Below are positions 45,451 through 56,445 of a DNA stretch of 64,000 nt, piece after piece; positions within the stretch are counted from its first letter, which is position 1, and every line of letters starts with the position of its first letter. The stretch comes from Vibrio sp. SCSIO 43137. Its GTDB lineage: Bacteria; Pseudomonadota; Gammaproteobacteria; Enterobacterales; Vibrionaceae. Under the pieces are notes generated by a model that worked only from the letters and a program-made list of their open reading frames with translations, had not been told where the DNA came from and ran no database searches. The DNA lies in the NCBI RefSeq assembly GCF_028201475.1, contig NZ_CP116383.1, forward strand, positions 744,001 to 808,000, in the 5' to 3' direction. A program made the position numbers and the translations under genes.

Positions 45451-46473
45451 ATGTCTAGAGTCACTCTTGCTGAACTAGCCGCGGTTACCGGTGGCGAACT
45501 ACATGGCGATGGATCTGTTGTTATCCATTCTGTTGTCGGAATGGATAAAGCCGGTGAAGGTGATATTACCTTCTTGTCTAACGCTAAATATAAAAAGCAT
45601 CTGGCAGATTGTCAGGCCTCAGCTATCATGGTGAAAGCCTCTGAAAAGGATCTTTGTAACACCAATATTTTGGTAGTAGAAGATCCGTATCTGGCTTACG
45701 CCCTTGTTGCTCAGGCTCTTGATACTACACCAACTGCCGCTTGCAACGGAATCGCTTCTTCCGCTGTGATTGCTGATGATGTTGTTGTTGGTGAAGGGGT
45801 TTCTGTCGGTGCAAATTGTACCATTGAATCCGGTGTGGTTTTGGCTGACAACGTCACTATCGGGGCAGGTTGCTTTATCGGCAAAGAGGCAAAAATCGGC
45901 AGTAACACTCAGTTGTGGGCAAACGTGACTGTTTATCACAGGGTTGAAATTGGCGAGGCTTGTCTGGTTCAATCTGGTACAGTGATTGGTGCGGATGGTT
46001 TTGGCTATGCCAATAGCAAAGGCGAGTGGGTTAAAATTCCTCAGGTCGGATCGGTGAAAATCGGAAACCGTGTTGAAATAGGCGCCTGCACAACTATCGA
46101 CCGTGGTGCTCTGGACGATACGGTTATTGAAGACAATGTGATTCTCGATAATCAGCTTCAGATAGCACACAATGTCCATATTGGTTACGGTAGTGCGTTG
46201 GCTGGCGGTACCATTATTGCTGGTAGTACAACCATAGGTAAGTACTGCATTATTGGCGGTGCGACCGTGATTAATGGCCATATCGAGATTACTGATGGTG
46301 TCACTATTACCGGAATGGGGATGGTGATGAGAAGTATTTCTGAGAAAGGAGTATATTCATCAGGTATCCCGTTACAGCCAAATAAAGAGTGGCGTAAAAC
46401 AGCTGCTCGTGTTCATCGAATTGATGAAATGAACAAAAGATTAAAGGCGGTGGAGAAAAAACTGGAATCCTAA
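45451..46473 (+). CDS. lpxD: UDP-3-O-(3-hydroxymyristoyl)glucosamine N-acyltransferase
   Basis: A 340-residue left-handed beta-helix acyltransferase. The N-terminal uridine-binding domain ([20 protein letters not shown]) is followed by many hexapeptide repeats of the [IV]G-type, the catalytic-histidine region [21 protein letters not shown] and a C-terminal helical arm ([20 protein letters not shown]). It adds the second hydroxyacyl chain in lipid A synthesis, using acyl-ACP. It belongs to the skp-lpxD-fabZ-lpxA-lpxB cluster. Confidence 0.97.
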   Translation: MSRVTLAELAAVTGGELHGDGSVVIHSVVGMDKAGEGDITFLSNAKYKKHLADCQASAIMVKASEKDLCNTNILVVEDPYLAYALVAQALDTTPTAACNGIASSAVIADDVVVGEGVSVGANCTIESGVVLADNVTIGAGCFIGKEAKIGSNTQLWANVTVYHRVEIGEACLVQSGTVIGADGFGYANSKGEWVKIPQVGSVKIGNRVEIGACTTIDRGALDDTVIEDNVILDNQLQIAHNVHIGYGSALAGGTIIAGSTTIGKYCIIGGATVINGHIEITDGVTITGMGMVMRSISEKGVYSSGIPLQPNKEWRKTAARVHRIDEMNKRLKAVEKKLES

Positions 46474-46490
46474 TCTGGTTTTTCCTACCT

Positions 46491-46517
46491 AAGGTCTGCA
46501 ACACGCGGGCCTTTTCC
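46491..46517 (+). terminator. Hairpin with T-tract between lpxD and fabZ
   Basis: AAGGTCTGC (46491-46499) pairs with GCGGGCCTT (46505-46513) with two G-U pairs, followed by TTCC. A TATAAT box stands just after it (46521-46526), so transcription may stop here and restart for fabZ. Confidence 0.55.
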
Positions 46518-46520
46518 ATT

Positions 46521-46526
46521 TATAAT
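46521..46526 (+). promoter_or_regulatory. Possible -10 box for fabZ-lpxA
   Basis: Consensus TATAAT, 42 bases before the fabZ start and directly after a terminator-like hairpin. The -35 position is occupied by GCAACA, a poor match. Confidence 0.4.
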
Positions 46527-46567
46527 TCACCGCTATTTTTGAAAATTTACACATAGGAAAACAGGCT

Positions 46568-47020
46568 TTGACTACTGAAAAGAAAACCATGGATATCACC
46601 CGAATTCAGGAACTACTTCCGCATCGTTATCCATTTTTGCTGATTGACCGGGTAACAGATTATGAAGAGGGTAAATACCTTATTGGTCTGAAGAATGTGA
46701 CAGTCAATGAGCCTCAGTTTACCGGCCATTTCCCACAACTGCCTATTTTCCCGGGCGTGCTTATTCTGGAAGCGATGGCGCAGGCTACTGGTTTGCTGGC
46801 GTTTGCTACTTTCGGAGCTCCGAAAGAGAATGAACTATACTATTTCGCAAGTATTGATAAAGCGAAATTCCGTAAGCCGGTAAATCCGGGTGACCAGCTT
46901 ATTATTGAAGTTGAGTTTCTCAAAGAGCGCCGCGGTATTGCTATGTTTAATGGTGTAGCAAAAGTTGACGGTGAAGAAGTGTGTTCTGCTGAACTAAAAT
47001 GTGCCCGTAGAGAATTTTAA
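46568..47020 (+). CDS. fabZ: 3-hydroxyacyl-[acyl-carrier-protein] dehydratase FabZ
   Basis: A 150-residue hot-dog-fold dehydratase. The active-site histidine and glutamate are in [24 protein letters not shown]. The N-terminal [17 protein letters not shown] is diagnostic. It dehydrates 3-hydroxyacyl-ACP in fatty-acid synthesis and competes with LpxA and LpxD for 3-hydroxyacyl-ACP, which explains its place in this cluster. I chose the TTG at 46568, giving [14 protein letters not shown]; an in-frame ATG seven codons later is possible. Confidence 0.96.
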   Translation: MTTEKKTMDITRIQELLPHRYPFLLIDRVTDYEEGKYLIGLKNVTVNEPQFTGHFPQLPIFPGVLILEAMAQATGLLAFATFGAPKENELYYFASIDKAKFRKPVNPGDQLIIEVEFLKERRGIAMFNGVAKVDGEEVCSAELKCARREF

Positions 47021-47022
47021 TT

Positions 47023-47811
47023 ATGATTGATGAAACAGCTCAGATTCATCCGACCGCTATTGTAGAAGAAGGCGCAGTTATCGGAGCCAATGTAAAAATA
47101 GGCCCGTTTTGCTTTGTTGACAGCAAAGTAGAGATTGGTGACGGAACTGAACTGCTTTCTCATGTGGTAGTAAAAGGTCCGACAAAAATTGGTAAAGATA
47201 ACCGTATCTTCCAGTTCGCCTCAGTTGGTGAAGCGTGTCAGGACCTTAAGTATGCAGGCGAAGATACCCGTCTGGAAATCGGCGACCGCAACACCATTCG
47301 TGAGAGCGTAACCATGCATCGTGGTACCGTTCAGGATGCCGGTATTACTAAGGTTGGCAGTGACAACCTGTTTATGATTAACGCTCATATCGCTCACGAC
47401 TGTGTTGTGGGAGACCGCTGTATCTTTGCCAATAATGCCACCCTTGCAGGCCATGTTAAAGTTGGTAATCAGGCGATTGTTGGTGGTATGTCCGCTATTC
47501 ATCAATTCTGTCATGTGGGCGATCACGCTATGCTGGGCGGTGGTTCCATTGTGGTTCAGGATGTGCCGCCTTACGTGATGGCGCAGGGCAATCACTGTGC
47601 GCCGTTTGGTATCAACATTGAAGGCCTGAAACGTCGTGGGTTTGAAAAGAAAGAGATCCATGCTATTCGCCGTGCTTACAAAGCTTTGTACAGAAGTGGC
47701 AATACACTGGAAGAAGCTAAGCTGGAAATTGCTAAAGAAGCAGAAGAGTTTAATGGTGTTAAGTTGTTCTTAGAGTTTCTGGAGAAATCTGAGCGCGGTA
47801 TTATTCGCTAA
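47023..47811 (+). CDS. lpxA: UDP-N-acetylglucosamine acyltransferase
   Basis: A 262-residue left-handed beta-helix trimer subunit made of hexapeptide repeats ([25 protein letters not shown]). The catalytic histidine is in [17 protein letters not shown], with [19 protein letters not shown] following. The C-terminal helical bundle starts near residue 190 ([27 protein letters not shown]). It starts lipid A synthesis by 3-O-acylating UDP-GlcNAc. It begins two bases after fabZ. Confidence 0.97.
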   Translation: MIDETAQIHPTAIVEEGAVIGANVKIGPFCFVDSKVEIGDGTELLSHVVVKGPTKIGKDNRIFQFASVGEACQDLKYAGEDTRLEIGDRNTIRESVTMHRGTVQDAGITKVGSDNLFMINAHIAHDCVVGDRCIFANNATLAGHVKVGNQAIVGGMSAIHQFCHVGDHAMLGGGSIVVQDVPPYVMAQGNHCAPFGINIEGLKRRGFEKKEIHAIRRAYKALYRSGNTLEEAKLEIAKEAEEFNGVKLFLEFLEKSERGIIR

Positions 47812-47845
47812 ACCCCGACTTGAGTGAATAGTGAGATTTAGAGAA

Positions 47846-47871
47846 AAGATCGCCCTGTAGCGGTCTTTTTT
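47846..47871 (+). terminator. Terminator-like hairpin between lpxA and lpxB
   Basis: AAGATCGC (47846-47853) pairs with GCGGTCTT (47860-47867), one G-U pair, loop CCTGTA, followed directly by TTTT. Because lpxB is essential and lies next, it is probably a partial terminator or attenuator. Confidence 0.65.
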
Positions 47872-47898
47872 GTCTATAGATAACCTTAGGAAAAACAG

Positions 47899-49053
47899 AT
47901 GTCTGAGTCTAAACGTCTGAAAATAGGAATCGTCGCCGGCGAGCTGTCCGGAGATACCCTTGGTGAAGGATTTATAAAAGCGATACAGCAGAGTTATCCT
48001 GATGCTGAGTTCGTTGGTATCGGCGGCCCTAAGATGAAAGCTCTGGGATGCCAATCTCTGTTTGATATGGAAGAGCTGGCGGTTATGGGGCTGGTGGAAG
48101 TACTGGGTAGATTGCCACGACTGCTGAAAGTGAAAGCAGAACTGGTTCGCTACTTTAGCCAAAATCCGCCGGATGTGTTTATCGGAATTGATGCGCCTGA
48201 CTTTAATCTGCGTTTAGAGAAAGATCTTAAAAAATCAGGGATTACCACAGTTCACTATGTCAGCCCCTCTGTCTGGGCGTGGCGTCAGAAACGTATCTTC
48301 AAGATTGCTGAAGCAACCAATCTGGTATTGGCCTTCCTGCCTTTCGAAAAAGCATTTTATGACAAGTTTAATGTACCTTGTGAGTTTATCGGCCACACGT
48401 TGGCGGATGCGATCCCCCTTGAAAACAACCAAACTGAAGCCAGAGAACTACTAGGTTTACAGTCAGATAAAAAGTGGCTGGCAGTACTGCCGGGAAGCCG
48501 TGGTTCTGAAGTTGGAATGCTGGCACCACCCTTTATTGAGACTTGTAAAAAGCTTTATAAAAAACACCCTGAGCTGGGTTTTGTGGTGGCGGCTGTAAAC
48601 CCTAAGCGAAAAGCGCAGTTTGAGCAGGCATGGCAAGAGCTGGCACCGGAGCTGGACTTTGTGCTGGTAGAAGATACAGCGGGTAATGTTATTCAGGCCT
48701 CTGATGCCGTGATGCTGGCATCCGGAACAGTGGCTCTTGAGTGTATGTTGCTGAAAAGGCCTATGGTGGTTGGTTACAAGGTCAATGCCATAACCGCCTT
48801 TATAGCCAAACGACTGGTAAAAACCGAGTTTGTTTCTTTGCCGAATATTCTGGCCGGTAAAGAGCTGGTAAAAGAGTACCTTCTTGAGCAATGTACACCA
48901 GATAACTTGTTTGCTGAGACTGACAGATTGTTAACTCAGGATAATCAGCAATTGCTAGAGACGTTTACCGAAATGCATCACCGGATAAGAAAGAACGCTG
49001 ATAAACAAGCGGCAGATGCGGTACTAAAATTAATTGGAAAACAAAATGACTAA
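47899..49053 (+). CDS. lpxB: Lipid-A-disaccharide synthase
   Basis: A 384-residue GT19 glycosyltransferase (GT-B fold). The N-terminal [21 protein letters not shown], then [49 protein letters not shown] and [21 protein letters not shown] are family hallmarks. It joins lipid X to UDP-diacylglucosamine at the inner-membrane surface. AGGAAAAACAG precedes the ATG. Its end overlaps rnhB. Confidence 0.97.
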   Translation: MSESKRLKIGIVAGELSGDTLGEGFIKAIQQSYPDAEFVGIGGPKMKALGCQSLFDMEELAVMGLVEVLGRLPRLLKVKAELVRYFSQNPPDVFIGIDAPDFNLRLEKDLKKSGITTVHYVSPSVWAWRQKRIFKIAEATNLVLAFLPFEKAFYDKFNVPCEFIGHTLADAIPLENNQTEARELLGLQSDKKWLAVLPGSRGSEVGMLAPPFIETCKKLYKKHPELGFVVAAVNPKRKAQFEQAWQELAPELDFVLVEDTAGNVIQASDAVMLASGTVALECMLLKRPMVVGYKVNAITAFIAKRLVKTEFVSLPNILAGKELVKEYLLEQCTPDNLFAETDRLLTQDNQQLLETFTEMHHRIRKNADKQAADAVLKLIGKQND

Positions 49054-49654
49054 AGAGCTGGCTCCCTATGAATACCCGCAAGGATTTAATTTAATTGCCG
49101 GTGTGGACGAAGTTGGCCGCGGGCCTCTGGTCGGGGACGTTGTTACTGCAGCGGTTATATTAGATCCTAATAACCCTATTGAAGGGCTGACAGACTCTAA
49201 GAAGCTATCAGAGAAAAAACGACTGGCACTGTTCCCTGAGATACAGGAAAAAGCACTGGCATGGTCTGTGGGGCGTTGCTCGCCGGAAGAAATAGATCAG
49301 CTGAATATTCTGCATGCAACTATGCTGGCAATGCAGAGAGCCATTGCCGGTCTGAAGGTTCAGCCTGATCTTGCCTTAATTGACGGAAACCGTGTACCTG
49401 AGCTGCCTATGCAGGGGGAAGCGGTAGTGAAAGGGGATTTACGGGTAGCAGAGATCAGTGCGGCTTCCATTATCGCTAAGGTAGTGAGAGATCAGGAGAT
49501 GGAGGAGCTGGACGCCGAGCATCCTCAGTTCGGATTTGCCAAGCATAAAGGTTATCCGACCAAGGCTCACTTCGAGGCGATTGAAAAACATGGCGTTATT
49601 GAGCAGCACCGCAAAAGTTTTAAGCCTGTTAAACGTGCTTTAGGGTTAGAATAG
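49046..49654 (+). CDS. rnhB: Ribonuclease HII
   Basis: About 202 residues. The catalytic motif [17 protein letters not shown] is near the N-terminus, with [25 protein letters not shown] and [17 protein letters not shown] following, as in RNase HII. It incises DNA at single ribonucleotides and starts ribonucleotide excision repair. I use the ATG at 49046, overlapping the lpxB end by eight bases; an upstream TTG is less likely. rnhA, the type I counterpart, is at 61 kb. Confidence 0.95.
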   Translation: MTKELAPYEYPQGFNLIAGVDEVGRGPLVGDVVTAAVILDPNNPIEGLTDSKKLSEKKRLALFPEIQEKALAWSVGRCSPEEIDQLNILHATMLAMQRAIAGLKVQPDLALIDGNRVPELPMQGEAVVKGDLRVAEISAASIIAKVVRDQEMEELDAEHPQFGFAKHKGYPTKAHFEAIEKHGVIEQHRKSFKPVKRALGLE

Positions 49655-49708
49655 CGTTTCTAAGCACCATATATCCGAATTAAACAGAGAAGATTGAGCA
49701 GTAAAGAG

Positions 49709-52700
49709 ATGTCAGAGCCGAAGTTTATACACCTGCGTGTACACAGTGATTTTTCAATGGTGGATGGGTTATCCAAGGTGCCGCCATTGGTGAAAAAGGT
49801 GGCCGAGCTTGGCATGCCTGCAATGGCTCTTACGGATTTTACCAACTTGTGTGGTCTGGTTAAGTTTTACAATACGGCTCATGGCTGCGGTATCAAGCCT
49901 ATTATTGGCGCTGACTTTAAAATGCAGTCTGAGGAGTTTGCTGATGAGCTGACCAGCCTGACTGTTCTGGCGTCCGACAATAAGGGCTATAACAACCTTA
50001 CTTTACTGATTTCTGAGGCCTACCAGCGTGGTCATATTCAGCATCAGCCCGTTATCGATAAAGCGTGGCTGGCGAATCATGCTGAAGGGCTTATCGTTCT
50101 TTCCGGTGGTAAGCAGGGGGAAATTGGCAAGGCTCTGCTGAAGGGGAACAGCCAACTGGCAGAGAAATGTGTCTCTTTTTATAACACTCATTTCCCTGAC
50201 CGTTTTTATCTGGAACTGACCCGTACCGGAAGAGCTGATGAGGAGAGTTATCTCCATTTCGCCCTTGATTTGGCGGAGCAGGCTCAGCTGCCGGTTGTGG
50301 CAACCAATGAAGTGATGTTTCTTGATGAGGAGCAGTTTGATGCCCATGAGATTCGCGTTGCCATCCATGACGGCTACACCCTGGATGACCCAAGAAGACC
50401 GAAAAACTACAGTGCTCAACAGTATCTGCGTAGTGAAGAGGAGATGTGTGAGCTCTTCTCTGATATTCCTGAAGCACTACAGAATAGTGTTGAGATCGCT
50501 AAGCGCTGTAATGTGACTGTCCGGCTCGGAGAGTACTTCCTGCCCAATTTCCCTACCGAAGGGATGAAGATAGAAGACTATTTGGTTAAGAAGTCTGAAG
50601 AGGGCCTCGAAGAGCGACTTGAATTTCTGTTCCCTGATGAAAAAGAGCGGGCAGAGAAACGTCCTGAATACGATGAGCGCCTGAAGATCGAGCTGGACGT
50701 TGTTAACCAGATGGGTTTCCCCGGCTACTTCCTTATCGTAATGGAGTTTATCCAGTGGTCGAAAGATAACGATGTGCCTGTAGGACCGGGGCGGGGTTCC
50801 GGTGCCGGTTCGCTGGTGGCTTATGCCCTGAAAATCACCGATCTCGACCCGCTTGAATACGATCTGCTGTTTGAACGTTTCCTGAACCCTGAACGTGTCT
50901 CCATGCCCGATTTTGATATCGACTTCTGTATGGATAAACGTGATCAGGTAATTGACCACGTAGCGGAGATGTACGGACGGGATGCGGTATCTCAGATCAT
51001 CACCTTTGGTACCATGGCGGCAAAAGCGGTAATCCGCGATGTGGGAAGGGTGCTGGGACACCCGTACGGATTTGTTGACAGAATCTCCAAGCTGGTACCA
51101 CCCGACCCGGGCATGACATTGGAAAAGGCTTTTAAAGCGGAGCCTCAGCTACCTGAAATCTATCAGGCTGATGAGGAAGTAAAAGAGCTGATTGATATGT
51201 GTCGCGTGCTGGAAGGGGTGACACGAAACGCCGGTAAACACGCTGGTGGCGTGGTTATCTCCCCGACCACTATTACCGACTTTGCGCCTATTTATTGCGA
51301 TGCGGAAGGTAATTTCCCTGTTACCCAGTTCGATAAAAACGACGTAGAAACTGCCGGGCTGGTTAAGTTTGACTTCCTTGGTCTGAGAACCCTGACCATT
51401 ATTGACTGGGCATTGGGGCTGGTGAACCCGCGTATGGCGCGCGAAGGCAAGCCTCCTGTGCGTATTGAATCCATTCCTCTGGATGATGACGCCTCCTTCA
51501 GGGTACTGCAAAACTCCGAAACAACAGCGGTATTCCAGCTTGAATCCCGCGGTATGAAAGAGCTGATTAAGCGCCTTCAGCCTGACTGTTTTGAAGATAT
51601 TATTGCACTGGTGGCCCTGTTCCGTCCGGGGCCTTTGCAGTCCGGCATGGTAGATAATTTTATCGACCGTAAGCATGGTCGGGAGGCTATCTCCTATCCG
51701 GATGAAACCTGGCAACACGAGTCCCTGAAAGAGACGTTGGATCCAACCTACGGCATCATCCTTTATCAGGAGCAGGTGATGCAGATTGCCCAAATTCTGG
51801 CGGGTTATACCCTTGGCGGTGCAGATATGCTTCGTCGTGCCATGGGTAAGAAAAAGCCGGAAGAGATGGCAAAACAGCGTGCCATTTTCGAAGAAGGTGC
51901 TATTAACAACGGTGTCGACGGCGAATTGGCAATGAAGATCTTCGATCTGGTGGAGAAATTTGCCGGATACGGATTTAACAAATCGCACTCAGCAGCCTAT
52001 GCTTTGGTTTCTTATCAGACCCTTTGGCTGAAAACCCATTACCCTGCTGAGTTTATGGCGGCGGTAATGACAGCGGATATGGACAATACTGAAAAAGTCG
52101 TTGGTCTGGTGGATGAATGTCTGCGAATGAAGCTGAAAGTGTTGCCACCGGATGTCAATGTCGGCCTGTACCGCTTTAACGTTGATGACACCGGAGCGGT
52201 AGTTTACGGTATCGGTGCCATCAAAGGGGTTGGTGAAGGACCGATTGAAAGTATTATTGAAGCCAGAGAGCGTGGCGGCCACTTTAAAGATCTGTTTGAT
52301 TTTTGTGCCAGAGTGGATCTGAAAAAGGTCAATAAGCGGGTTATTGAAAAGCTGATTCAGGCTGGTGCTCTTGACAGGCTCGGGCCTCACCGTGCAGCAA
52401 TGATGGCATCGGTCGATGATGCCGTTAAAGCCGCCGGGCAATATCATCAGGCAGAAGCCTTTGGTCAGGCTGATATGTTTGGTGTGCTGACAGAAGCGCC
52501 GGAAGCCGTTGAGCAAGCTTATGCTCAGGTTCCGGAATGGCCGGAGAAGGTCTGGCTGGAAGGTGAGCGTGAAACTCTTGGTCTTTATCTGACCGGACAC
52601 CCGGTAAATGCCTATATTAAGGAACTTTCTAAGTACACCAGTTGTCGACTTAAAGACGCTACACCTACCCGCAGGGATCAAAGTGTGACACTTTCCGGTC

Positions 52701-53188
52701 TGGTTATTGCAGCCAGAGTGATGACAACAAAGCGCGGAAGCCGCATCGGTTTAATGACTCTGGATGATCGTTCGGGACGAATTGAAGTGATGTTGTTCTC
52801 GGATTCGCTAGATAAGTATGCGGAACTGCTGGAAAAAGATAAAATTTTGGTGGTTTCGGGACAGGTCAGCTTTGATGACTTCAATGGTGGCCTTAAAATG
52901 TCCGCCCGGGAAGTTATGGATCTGGGTGAAGCTCGTGAGCGATATGCCCGTGGACTTTCTATCTCTGTCAGCCAATCTCAGATTGATGACGAGTTTTTCG
53001 ACAAATTTAGCCGGATACTGGAACCTCACCGGGCAGGAACCGTTCCCGTCAATATTTACTATCAACGGCCAGATGCCAGAGCAAAGCTCGCACTGGGGGT
53101 TGAATGGCGTGTAACGCCAAATGATGAATTAATCGATGATTTAAAACTGCTACTTGGAAAAAGCCAGGTAGAACTCGAATTTAACTAG
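49709..53188 (+). CDS. dnaE: DNA polymerase III alpha subunit
   Basis: 1159 residues. Order of domains: PHP domain (from [16 protein letters not shown]), the C-family polymerase palm with [13 protein letters not shown] (catalytic aspartates) and [16 protein letters not shown], fingers ([18 protein letters not shown]), the helix-hairpin-helix region, an OB fold ([22 protein letters not shown]) and a C-terminal tau-binding tail. It is the replicative polymerase. The frame opens five codons upstream with TTG; the ATG at 49709 gives the family start [14 protein letters not shown]. Its proofreading partner dnaQ is 8.5 kb downstream. Confidence 0.98.
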   Translation: MSEPKFIHLRVHSDFSMVDGLSKVPPLVKKVAELGMPAMALTDFTNLCGLVKFYNTAHGCGIKPIIGADFKMQSEEFADELTSLTVLASDNKGYNNLTLLISEAYQRGHIQHQPVIDKAWLANHAEGLIVLSGGKQGEIGKALLKGNSQLAEKCVSFYNTHFPDRFYLELTRTGRADEESYLHFALDLAEQAQLPVVATNEVMFLDEEQFDAHEIRVAIHDGYTLDDPRRPKNYSAQQYLRSEEEMCELFSDIPEALQNSVEIAKRCNVTVRLGEYFLPNFPTEGMKIEDYLVKKSEEGLEERLEFLFPDEKERAEKRPEYDERLKIELDVVNQMGFPGYFLIVMEFIQWSKDNDVPVGPGRGSGAGSLVAYALKITDLDPLEYDLLFERFLNPERVSMPDFDIDFCMDKRDQVIDHVAEMYGRDAVSQIITFGTMAAKAVIRDVGRVLGHPYGFVDRISKLVPPDPGMTLEKAFKAEPQLPEIYQADEEVKELIDMCRVLEGVTRNAGKHAGGVVISPTTITDFAPIYCDAEGNFPVTQFDKNDVETAGLVKFDFLGLRTLTIIDWALGLVNPRMAREGKPPVRIESIPLDDDASFRVLQNSETTAVFQLESRGMKELIKRLQPDCFEDIIALVALFRPGPLQSGMVDNFIDRKHGREAISYPDETWQHESLKETLDPTYGIILYQEQVMQIAQILAGYTLGGADMLRRAMGKKKPEEMAKQRAIFEEGAINNGVDGELAMKIFDLVEKFAGYGFNKSHSAAYALVSYQTLWLKTHYPAEFMAAVMTADMDNTEKVVGLVDECLRMKLKVLPPDVNVGLYRFNVDDTGAVVYGIGAIKGVGEGPIESIIEARERGGHFKDLFDFCARVDLKKVNKRVIEKLIQAGALDRLGPHRAAMMASVDDAVKAAGQYHQAEAFGQADMFGVLTEAPEAVEQAYAQVPEWPEKVWLEGERETLGLYLTGHPVNAYIKELSKYTSCRLKDATPTRRDQSVTLSGLVIAARVMTTKRGSRIGLMTLDDRSGRIEVMLFSDSLDKYAELLEKDKILVVSGQVSFDDFNGGLKMSAREVMDLGEARERYARGLSISVSQSQIDDEFFDKFSRILEPHRAGTVPVNIYYQRPDARAKLALGVEWRVTPNDELIDDLKLLLGKSQVELEFN

Positions 53189-53229
53189 AAGTCAGTTGCT
53201 GCTGGCGACTGAAAATAAAAGGATTCAAG

Positions 53230-54189
53230 ATGAGCCTAAACTTTCTGGAATTTGAAAAGCCGATTGCTGAACTGGAAGCTAAGATTGAAGCGCTTCGTGG
53301 TGTATCCCGGCATGGTGGTGATACCTCTGTAGATCTGGACAAAGAAATCGCCCAACTTGAAGAAAAAAGTTTAGAACTGAAGACAAAAGTATTCAGTGAC
53401 TTAGGTGCATGGCAGGTAGCGCAGTTGGCAAGACACCCACAGCGTCCATATACACAGGATTATATTGAAAATATCTTCACCGAGTTTGATATGCTGGCCG
53501 GCGATCGTGCTTTTGCTGACGATAAAGCCATTATTGGCGGTATTGCCCGTCTGGATGGGCGTCCGGTAATGGTAATCGGTCATCAGAAAGGCCGTGAAAC
53601 TAAAGAGAAGGTACTTCGTAACTTTGGTATGCCAAAGCCGGAAGGTTATCGTAAGGCGTTACGTCTGATGGAGATGGCTGAGCGTTTCAATATGCCGATT
53701 ATCACCTTTATCGATACAGCCGGTGCTTACCCGGGTGTCGGTGCGGAAGAGCGTGGTCAGTCAGAAGCTATTGCTAAGAACCTGAAAGTGATGTCAGGCC
53801 TTAAAGTGCCGGTTATCTGTAACGTTGTTGGTGAGGGTGGCTCTGGTGGTGCTCTTGCTATCGGTGTTGGCGATTATGTAAACATGCTTCAGTACTCTAC
53901 TTATTCTGTAATCTCGCCTGAAGGTTGTGCTTCAATCTTGTGGAGAGATTCGGATAAAGCGCCGCAGGCAGCAGAAGCAATGGGTCTGACGGCTGACCGC
54001 CTTAAAGAACTTGAGCTGATTGACGAGATTATCGAAGAGCCACTGGGTGGTGCTCACCGCGATCCTGTGCAGATGGCTGCGAATATGAAAGCGACTCTGC
54101 TGAAGCAGTTGGAAGATCTTGACCAACTGGATCATGATAACCTGCTTGAGAGACGTTACCAGCGTCTGATGAACTACGGATACTGTTAA
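53230..54189 (+). CDS. accA: Acetyl-CoA carboxylase carboxyltransferase subunit alpha
   Basis: A 319-residue crotonase-fold subunit: [21 protein letters not shown] at the start, [43 protein letters not shown] and [17 protein letters not shown] in the catalytic core. With AccD it transfers the carboxyl group from biotin to acetyl-CoA, the first step of fatty-acid synthesis. AAGGATTCAAG precedes the ATG. dnaE-accA adjacency is usual in gammaproteobacteria. A strong terminator follows. Confidence 0.98.
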   Translation: MSLNFLEFEKPIAELEAKIEALRGVSRHGGDTSVDLDKEIAQLEEKSLELKTKVFSDLGAWQVAQLARHPQRPYTQDYIENIFTEFDMLAGDRAFADDKAIIGGIARLDGRPVMVIGHQKGRETKEKVLRNFGMPKPEGYRKALRLMEMAERFNMPIITFIDTAGAYPGVGAEERGQSEAIAKNLKVMSGLKVPVICNVVGEGGSGGALAIGVGDYVNMLQYSTYSVISPEGCASILWRDSDKAPQAAEAMGLTADRLKELELIDEIIEEPLGGAHRDPVQMAANMKATLLKQLEDLDQLDHDNLLERRYQRLMNYGYC

Positions 54190-54217
54190 CAGACAGGTGT
54201 AGAATCAGTTAGTATAG

Positions 54218-54242
54218 AGCGGACATTTATGTCCGCTTTTTT
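54218..54242 (+). terminator. Intrinsic terminator after accA
   Basis: AGCGGACAT (54218-54226) and ATGTCCGCT (54229-54237) form a perfect 9-bp palindromic stem with TTTTT after it. Confidence 0.92.
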
Positions 54243-54271
54243 AGTTTATAGCCCGGTAAAGGTTTCTTATC

Positions 54272-55585
54272 TTGATTTATCAGCACTTCTTATCTGTATT
54301 GAGCCAACAAAGTAATCACGGAAAGGTGATTGTTGCTTTTAGCGGCGGTGTCGATTCGCGTGTTCTTTTACACCTTCTGGCACAGTACCGCACAGAGTTT
54401 CCTCAAACAGAGTGTATGGCGGTTCATGTTCATCACGGACTAAGCGAAAATGCTGACATATGGGCAGAACAGTGCATCAAGTGGTGTTCAGACTATCAGG
54501 TTGAATGCCGGGTCGAGAAAGTAAAGCTGGAACTGGGTAATCAGATAAGTACAGAACAGGAAGCGAGAAAACACCGATATGCGGCGCTGGCAAAGTGGGT
54601 TGGTGCCGGTGATTTGTTGCTGACAGGGCAGCATGCCAGTGATCAGTCTGAGAGCTTTTTACTGGCGCTAAAAAGGGGAAGCGGGCCTAAAGGACTCTCT
54701 GCTATGGCAGAATCCAGCCCGTTTCAACAGGGTGCTATTGTCCGGCCTTTACTGTCGGTGACCAGAGAGAAGGTAGAAGAGTTTGCCAGAGAGCAGCAAC
54801 TAGAGTGGATCGAAGATGAAAGTAATCAGGATACCCGTTATGACAGGAATTTTCTTCGTCACGAGGTGATGCCGGTACTCAGATCCCGCTGGCCGTCGAT
54901 GGAACAGTCGGTACTGCGCAGTGCGAAACTGTGTGCCGATCAGGAAGCGCTATTACAAGAGTTACTGGAAGATAAGCTGGCCGGAATGACAGGTGAAAAC
55001 TTACAGCTTTCCATCGGTAAGCTGAGTGAGCAGAGTACTCTGGCGCGTAATCAGCTAATCCGTATGTGGCTGCAAAAACAGTCGAGCCTGATGCCAAGTG
55101 TCCGTCAGCTTGAACTCTTATGGCAGGAAGTTGCTTTGGCATCCTGTGATGCAAACCCTAAGTTAGTTCTTTCCAGTGGCGAAGTCCGTCGTTATCAGCA
55201 GCAGCTCTATTTTCTGCCACACCTTAATAATGTTAGTGAGTGGTCAAATTTGATCCAGTTTGGGCAGGAGCTCGTATTACCGGATAGCCTAGGTACTCTC
55301 AAGATGAGTAAAGTGACAAATTCAGCTTCTCAGACTTTGAGACTGCCGGGGGCAGACGAGGTCGTCAGGGTAATATTTAATCCCGAAGGATTATCAGCTC
55401 ACCCTACAGATCGTGGTCATAGCAGAAAGCTGAAAAAGCTGTTTCAGGAATACGGTATTCCGAGTTGGTTACGCAATCGTACACCGATAATTATGTACAA
55501 CGATCGGCTGGCAACGGTGGTAAACATGTTCGTTGACAAAGATTTCTCAGGTCAGGATTGTGAATTCTGCTGGAATAAAGTATAA
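54272..55585 (+). CDS. tilS: tRNA(Ile)-lysidine synthase
   Basis: 437 residues. The N-terminal PP-loop ATPase has the signature VIVAFSGGVDSRVLLHLL (near residue 25), followed by VHVHHGLSENADIWA and LLTGQHASDQSESFLLALKRGSG. The C-terminal substrate-binding domain ends with KKLFQEYGIPSWLRNRTPII. It converts C34 of tRNA-Ile2 to lysidine so that it reads AUA. The start is TTG at 54272 with AAAGG ten bases before; no ATG upstream of the PP-loop is available in frame. Confidence 0.94.
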   Translation: MIYQHFLSVLSQQSNHGKVIVAFSGGVDSRVLLHLLAQYRTEFPQTECMAVHVHHGLSENADIWAEQCIKWCSDYQVECRVEKVKLELGNQISTEQEARKHRYAALAKWVGAGDLLLTGQHASDQSESFLLALKRGSGPKGLSAMAESSPFQQGAIVRPLLSVTREKVEEFAREQQLEWIEDESNQDTRYDRNFLRHEVMPVLRSRWPSMEQSVLRSAKLCADQEALLQELLEDKLAGMTGENLQLSIGKLSEQSTLARNQLIRMWLQKQSSLMPSVRQLELLWQEVALASCDANPKLVLSSGEVRRYQQQLYFLPHLNNVSEWSNLIQFGQELVLPDSLGTLKMSKVTNSASQTLRLPGADEVVRVIFNPEGLSAHPTDRGHSRKLKKLFQEYGIPSWLRNRTPIIMYNDRLATVVNMFVDKDFSGQDCEFCWNKV

Positions 55586-55646
55586 ATCTTCAGATAAGAA
55601 AAATAATGAAAGATAAAGCAAATCTATTAATAAAGGAACAATGTAT

Positions 55647-55961
55647 ATGAACAAGTTTACTACTGGAATGATGATGGCTGCAGCTCTGTTTAGCGGAGCA
55701 ACTCTTGCAGCAGGCGACCCTGCTGCCGGAAAAGCAAAAGCGGCTGTCTGCGGTGCATGTCACGGTGTAGACGGTATTGCTGTTATTGATGGTTACCCGA
55801 ACCTGAAAGGGCAGAACGCGGCTTATATTCAATCTTCAATCAAAGCGTATCGCTCTAAGCAGAGAAACGGCGGTCTGGCTGCTGTAATGCAGGCTCAGGC
55901 AATGATTCTAAGCGATCAGGATATTGAAAACCTGGCGGCTTACTACTCAACTCTTAAGTAG
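55647..55961 (+). CDS. Small periplasmic class I cytochrome c (c553/c554 type)
   Basis: 104 residues. The signal peptide ([23 protein letters not shown]) is followed by a mature domain of about 80 residues with one heme-attachment site CGACH (Cys35, Cys38, His39). Methionine 81 or 86 in [15 protein letters not shown] is the likely axial ligand, and the C-terminal helix is [12 protein letters not shown]. It probably carries electrons between the bc1 complex and an oxidase or peroxidase in the periplasm; the partner is unknown. I use the second ATG because AAGGAA lies nine bases before it. Confidence 0.88.
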   Translation: MNKFTTGMMMAAALFSGATLAAGDPAAGKAKAAVCGACHGVDGIAVIDGYPNLKGQNAAYIQSSIKAYRSKQRNGGLAAVMQAQAMILSDQDIENLAAYYSTLK

Positions 55962-56037
55962 TTAATCCGTTTTATGATGGTTAACACTGGTTATTTAGTC
56001 TAAATCAGTAATAATACCGTTATTCAGCACACGTTAA

Positions 56038-56385
<348 letters not shown>

Positions 56386-56408
56386 TCGCGCTGAGATAAC
56401 TATATTGT

Positions 56409-56432
56409 AAAGGAGCTTCAGGCTCCTTTTTT
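56409..56432 (+). terminator. Intrinsic terminator after glnB
   Basis: AAAGGAGC (56409-56416) and GCTCCTTT (56422-56429) form a perfect 8-bp stem with TTCAG as loop, followed by TTTATT. Confidence 0.9.
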
Positions 56433-56445
56433 ATTGAGGTGTGGT

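Noticed and set aside
45619..46281. Antisense open frame of 220 codons opposite lpxD
   Set aside because: It arises from the repetitive hexapeptide codons of lpxD read backwards; composition is Asn/Thr/His-rich and unlike a real protein.
51149..51988. Long antisense open frame of 279 codons, and its neighbour of 230 codons at 51989-52681, opposite dnaE
   Set aside because: They mirror the codon pattern of dnaE on the other strand, have no recognisable domains, and lie inside an essential gene.
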